Assembly (NCBI RefSeq): GCF_025660475.1
Contig: NZ_JAOUSF010000006.1
Location: forward strand, 62,001 to 126,000
Length of the DNA: 64,000 nucleotides
Direction: 5' to 3'
DNA from: Perspicuibacillus lycopersici
Lineage (GTDB): Bacteria; Bacillota; Bacilli; Bacillales; Caldibacillaceae
Part shown: positions 62,263 to 64,000 of the stretch, piece by piece
Numbering within the stretch: the first letter of the stretch is position 1
How the letters are laid out: every line of letters starts with the position of its first letter
Notes under the pieces: generated by a model
The model's database searches: none
Seen by the model: the letters and a program-made list of their open reading frames with translations, nothing else
What the model was told of the DNA's origin: nothing
Position numbers and translations under genes: made by a program

Positions 62263-63699
62263 ATGAATTGGGGTATTATATTTCCACTTATTATTTTTTT
62301 AGTAATTCTTTTTATCATCGGGTTTTGGTCTAATAAATATGTAAAGCAATCGAGTTCTTTTATTCAAGAATATTTTTTAGGTAGTCGAGAATTAGGTGGA
62401 TTTATTTTAGCAATGACTATGATGGCCACCTATGGTAGTGCAAGTAGCTTTATCGGCGGACCGGGAGTAGCATATTCTACTGGTCTTGGCTGGGTTTTGT
62501 TATCGATGGCACAGCTACCTGCAGGATATTTTGTATTAATGATATTAGGAAAGAAGTTTGCAATTGTAGCGAGACAATACAAGGCGGTCACATTAATTGA
62601 TTATTTAAAGGAAAGGTACCAAAGTAAATGGGTAGGGATATTGTCTGCCTTGAGTATTATTATTTTTCTTTTTTCCTCCATGACTGCTCAATTAGTTGGT
62701 GGAGCACGACTTATTGAATCGCTTGCTGGAATAAATTATACAAGTGCATTATTTGTATTTGTCGTTTCGGTAATGGCCTATGTTATCGTTGGCGGTTTCC
62801 GAGCTGTAGCCATTACTGATGCATTGCAAGGAACAGTAATGTTCTTTGGCACGTTAATATTACTGATTGCAACGATTATTGCTGGTGGTGGTATCAGCAA
62901 TATTATGGCAGATTTAGTTTCAGAAAATCCAAACCTAGTAAGTCCGTTTGGATCTAATCGGGAATTAACGCCATTGTATGTATCTTCCTTTTGGATATTA
63001 GTTGGTGTTGGGGTTGTAGGTTTGCCACAAATTACGGTTCGCGCAATGTCTTATAAAAATTCAAAAGCGATGCATCGAGCAATTATTATTAGTACAATTT
63101 TCGTCGGTGTTATTATGTTAGGCATGCATTTGATTGGTGTTTTTGCTCGGCCGATTATTCCTGGAATTGAAATTGGTGATTCCGTTATGCCAACAATAAC
63201 AATGAAGGTACTGCCTCCATTTTTAGCAGGAATTGTATTAGCTGCCCCGTTAGCAGCTATAATGTCGACCGTTAATGCTTTACTCATTTTGGTGAGCTCT
63301 GCATTAGTAAAGGATATTTATTTAAGCTACATAAATCCATCTGCTAGTACAAAAGAGATAAAAACGATTAGCTTCAGTGTAACTACAGTTCTTGGAGTGA
63401 TCATTTTCTTAATGGCTTTGAGCCCACCTGATTTTCTTATCTGGTTGAATTTGTTTGCTTTTGGTGGTTTGGAAGCGGCGTTTATATGGCCAGTTATTTT
63501 AGGGCTTTATTGGAAGACGGGGAATAAATATGGGGCGATTATGTCGATGTTAGTTGGTGTCATTTCTTATATATTGTTTGATAGAAATTATCCAAGTGCA
63601 CTCGGTATGCATACCGTTGTATTTCCAATTTTACTCTCGTTAATTGCGTTTATTATCAGCTCATTAGTTACAAAGAAGGCAACAGCTCAGTCGCTGTAA
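62263..63699 (+). CDS. panF: Sodium/pantothenate symporter
   Basis: A 478-residue solute:sodium symporter with about 13 membrane segments. SFIQEYFLGSRELGGFILAM, TYGSASSFIGGPGVAYSTGL and VGLPQITVRAMSYKNSKAMH are strong PanF-type motifs. It takes up pantothenate, the coenzyme A precursor, with sodium. The ATG at 62263 follows AGTAGGATTT; the TTG just before it is less likely. It forms an operon with yhdT. Confidence 0.9.
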   Translation: MNWGIIFPLIIFLVILFIIGFWSNKYVKQSSSFIQEYFLGSRELGGFILAMTMMATYGSASSFIGGPGVAYSTGLGWVLLSMAQLPAGYFVLMILGKKFAIVARQYKAVTLIDYLKERYQSKWVGILSALSIIIFLFSSMTAQLVGGARLIESLAGINYTSALFVFVVSVMAYVIVGGFRAVAITDALQGTVMFFGTLILLIATIIAGGGISNIMADLVSENPNLVSPFGSNRELTPLYVSSFWILVGVGVVGLPQITVRAMSYKNSKAMHRAIIISTIFVGVIMLGMHLIGVFARPIIPGIEIGDSVMPTITMKVLPPFLAGIVLAAPLAAIMSTVNALLILVSSALVKDIYLSYINPSASTKEIKTISFSVTTVLGVIIFLMALSPPDFLIWLNLFAFGGLEAAFIWPVILGLYWKTGNKYGAIMSMLVGVISYILFDRNYPSALGMHTVVFPILLSLIAFIISSLVTKKATAQSL

Positions 63700-63728
63700 G
63701 GATAGAAAGGGAGTTACTCTAATCTAAA

Positions 63729-63766
63729 CAAAAAGGAATAGATTTTTGCATCTATTCCTTTTTTAT
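63729..63766. terminator. Bidirectional terminator, panF / murB
   Basis: AAAAAGGAATAGAT pairs with ATCTATTCCTTTTT between convergent genes. Confidence 0.85.
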
Positions 63767-63781
63767 ATCTTATTTTTCTTC

Positions 63782-64000
63782 TTATAAATCTTCTCCAATA
63801 ATCCGAACTTCTCTTTCTAAGGCAACATTGAATTTTTCTTTTACCGTTTTTTGCACGTGTTCGATAAGGGAGATGTATTCGGTTGCCGTTGCATTGTCAA
63901 CATTGACAATGAATCCGGCGTGTTTTTTGGAAACCTCTGCACCGCCTAGTCGTGTGCCTTGAAGGTTACTATCTTGGATTAGCTTGCCTGCAAAATAACC
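63782..64000 (-). CDS. murB: UDP-N-acetylenolpyruvoylglucosamine reductase (partial, C-terminus)
   Basis: The last 72 residues of MurB, cut by the right edge. [33 protein letters not shown] and the final [12 protein letters not shown], with the conserved Glu of the active site, are diagnostic. MurB reduces UDP-GlcNAc-enolpyruvate to UDP-MurNAc in cell-wall synthesis. Confidence 0.93.
   Translation of the reverse strand, partial: GYFAGKLIQDSNLQGTRLGGAEVSKKHAGFIVNVDNATATEYISLIEHVQKTVKEKFNVALEREVRIIGEDL

Overview
This 64 kb window looks like chromosomal DNA of a low-GC, endospore-forming Firmicute of the Bacillaceae. The signs are strong AGGAGG-type ribosome binding sites, frequent TTG and GTG starts, a coat-protein/adhB cluster laid out like yraG-yraF-adhB-yraE-yraD of Bacillus subtilis, a qoxABCD quinol oxidase, an appDFABC-type peptide transporter and an S-box (SAM) riboswitch. 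A mevalonate-pathway operon is unusual for Bacillus proper and points to another branch of the family; I cannot name the genus. I found no rRNA, tRNA, CRISPR array, prophage or intact insertion sequence. Both ends cut genes: an ABC ATPase at the left and murB at the right.

Layout. 1-2.4 kb: partial ABC ATPase, an inverted-repeat element, an MhqR-like repressor with its FMN-reductase target, and a His-rich DUF2500 protein. 2.5-4.3 kb: a Fur box ahead of a two-gene TctA-type transporter. 4.36-8.6 kb: mvaK1-mvaD-mvaK2-fni, converting mevalonate to IPP/DMAPP. 8.7-11.2 kb: ABC-2 exporter with a TetR regulator. 11.3-12.4 kb: SAM hydrolase behind a structured leader. 12.5-15 kb: spore coat genes and adhB. 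15.1-20.5 kb: pncB, a LysM-CAP protein, a small membrane protein, trhO and cidAB. 20.8-28.7 kb: an NSS symporter, qoxABCD, an unexplained transcript-like region, a DedA protein and uppP. 28.8-31.7 kb: a BsuPI-type lipoprotein and a two-component system. 31.8-35.8 kb: S-box riboswitch with metY-metX-hom. 36-42.4 kb: a chemoreceptor and the polyamine operon with its XRE-cupin regulator. 42.5-50.5 kb: a permuted NlpC/P60-like protein, a YpuA-like protein, Pit phosphate transport, hemolysin III, a D,D-carboxypeptidase and an ABC-2 exporter. 50.6-54.7 kb: helD behind a large palindrome, a HEPN-like/CBS protein and a decayed region with a transposase remnant. 54.7-61 kb: appDFABC. 61.3-64 kb: a YckD-like secreted protein, yhdT-panF and the murB end.

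How it fits together: most of the window is housekeeping metabolism and transport with readable local control (MhqR-like, TetR, Fur, S-box and polyamine-operator sites). mvaK/D/fni and uppP both serve isoprenoid-lipid and cell-wall supply. The least explained parts are the 26.7-27.0 kb candidate RNA/peptide locus, the 24-bp orphan palindrome at 22.25 kb, the 22-bp palindrome before helD, the leader before the SAM hydrolase, and a family of short inverted-repeat elements. No clearly new multi-gene system is evident. All functional calls are from reading the sequence, not from database searches.
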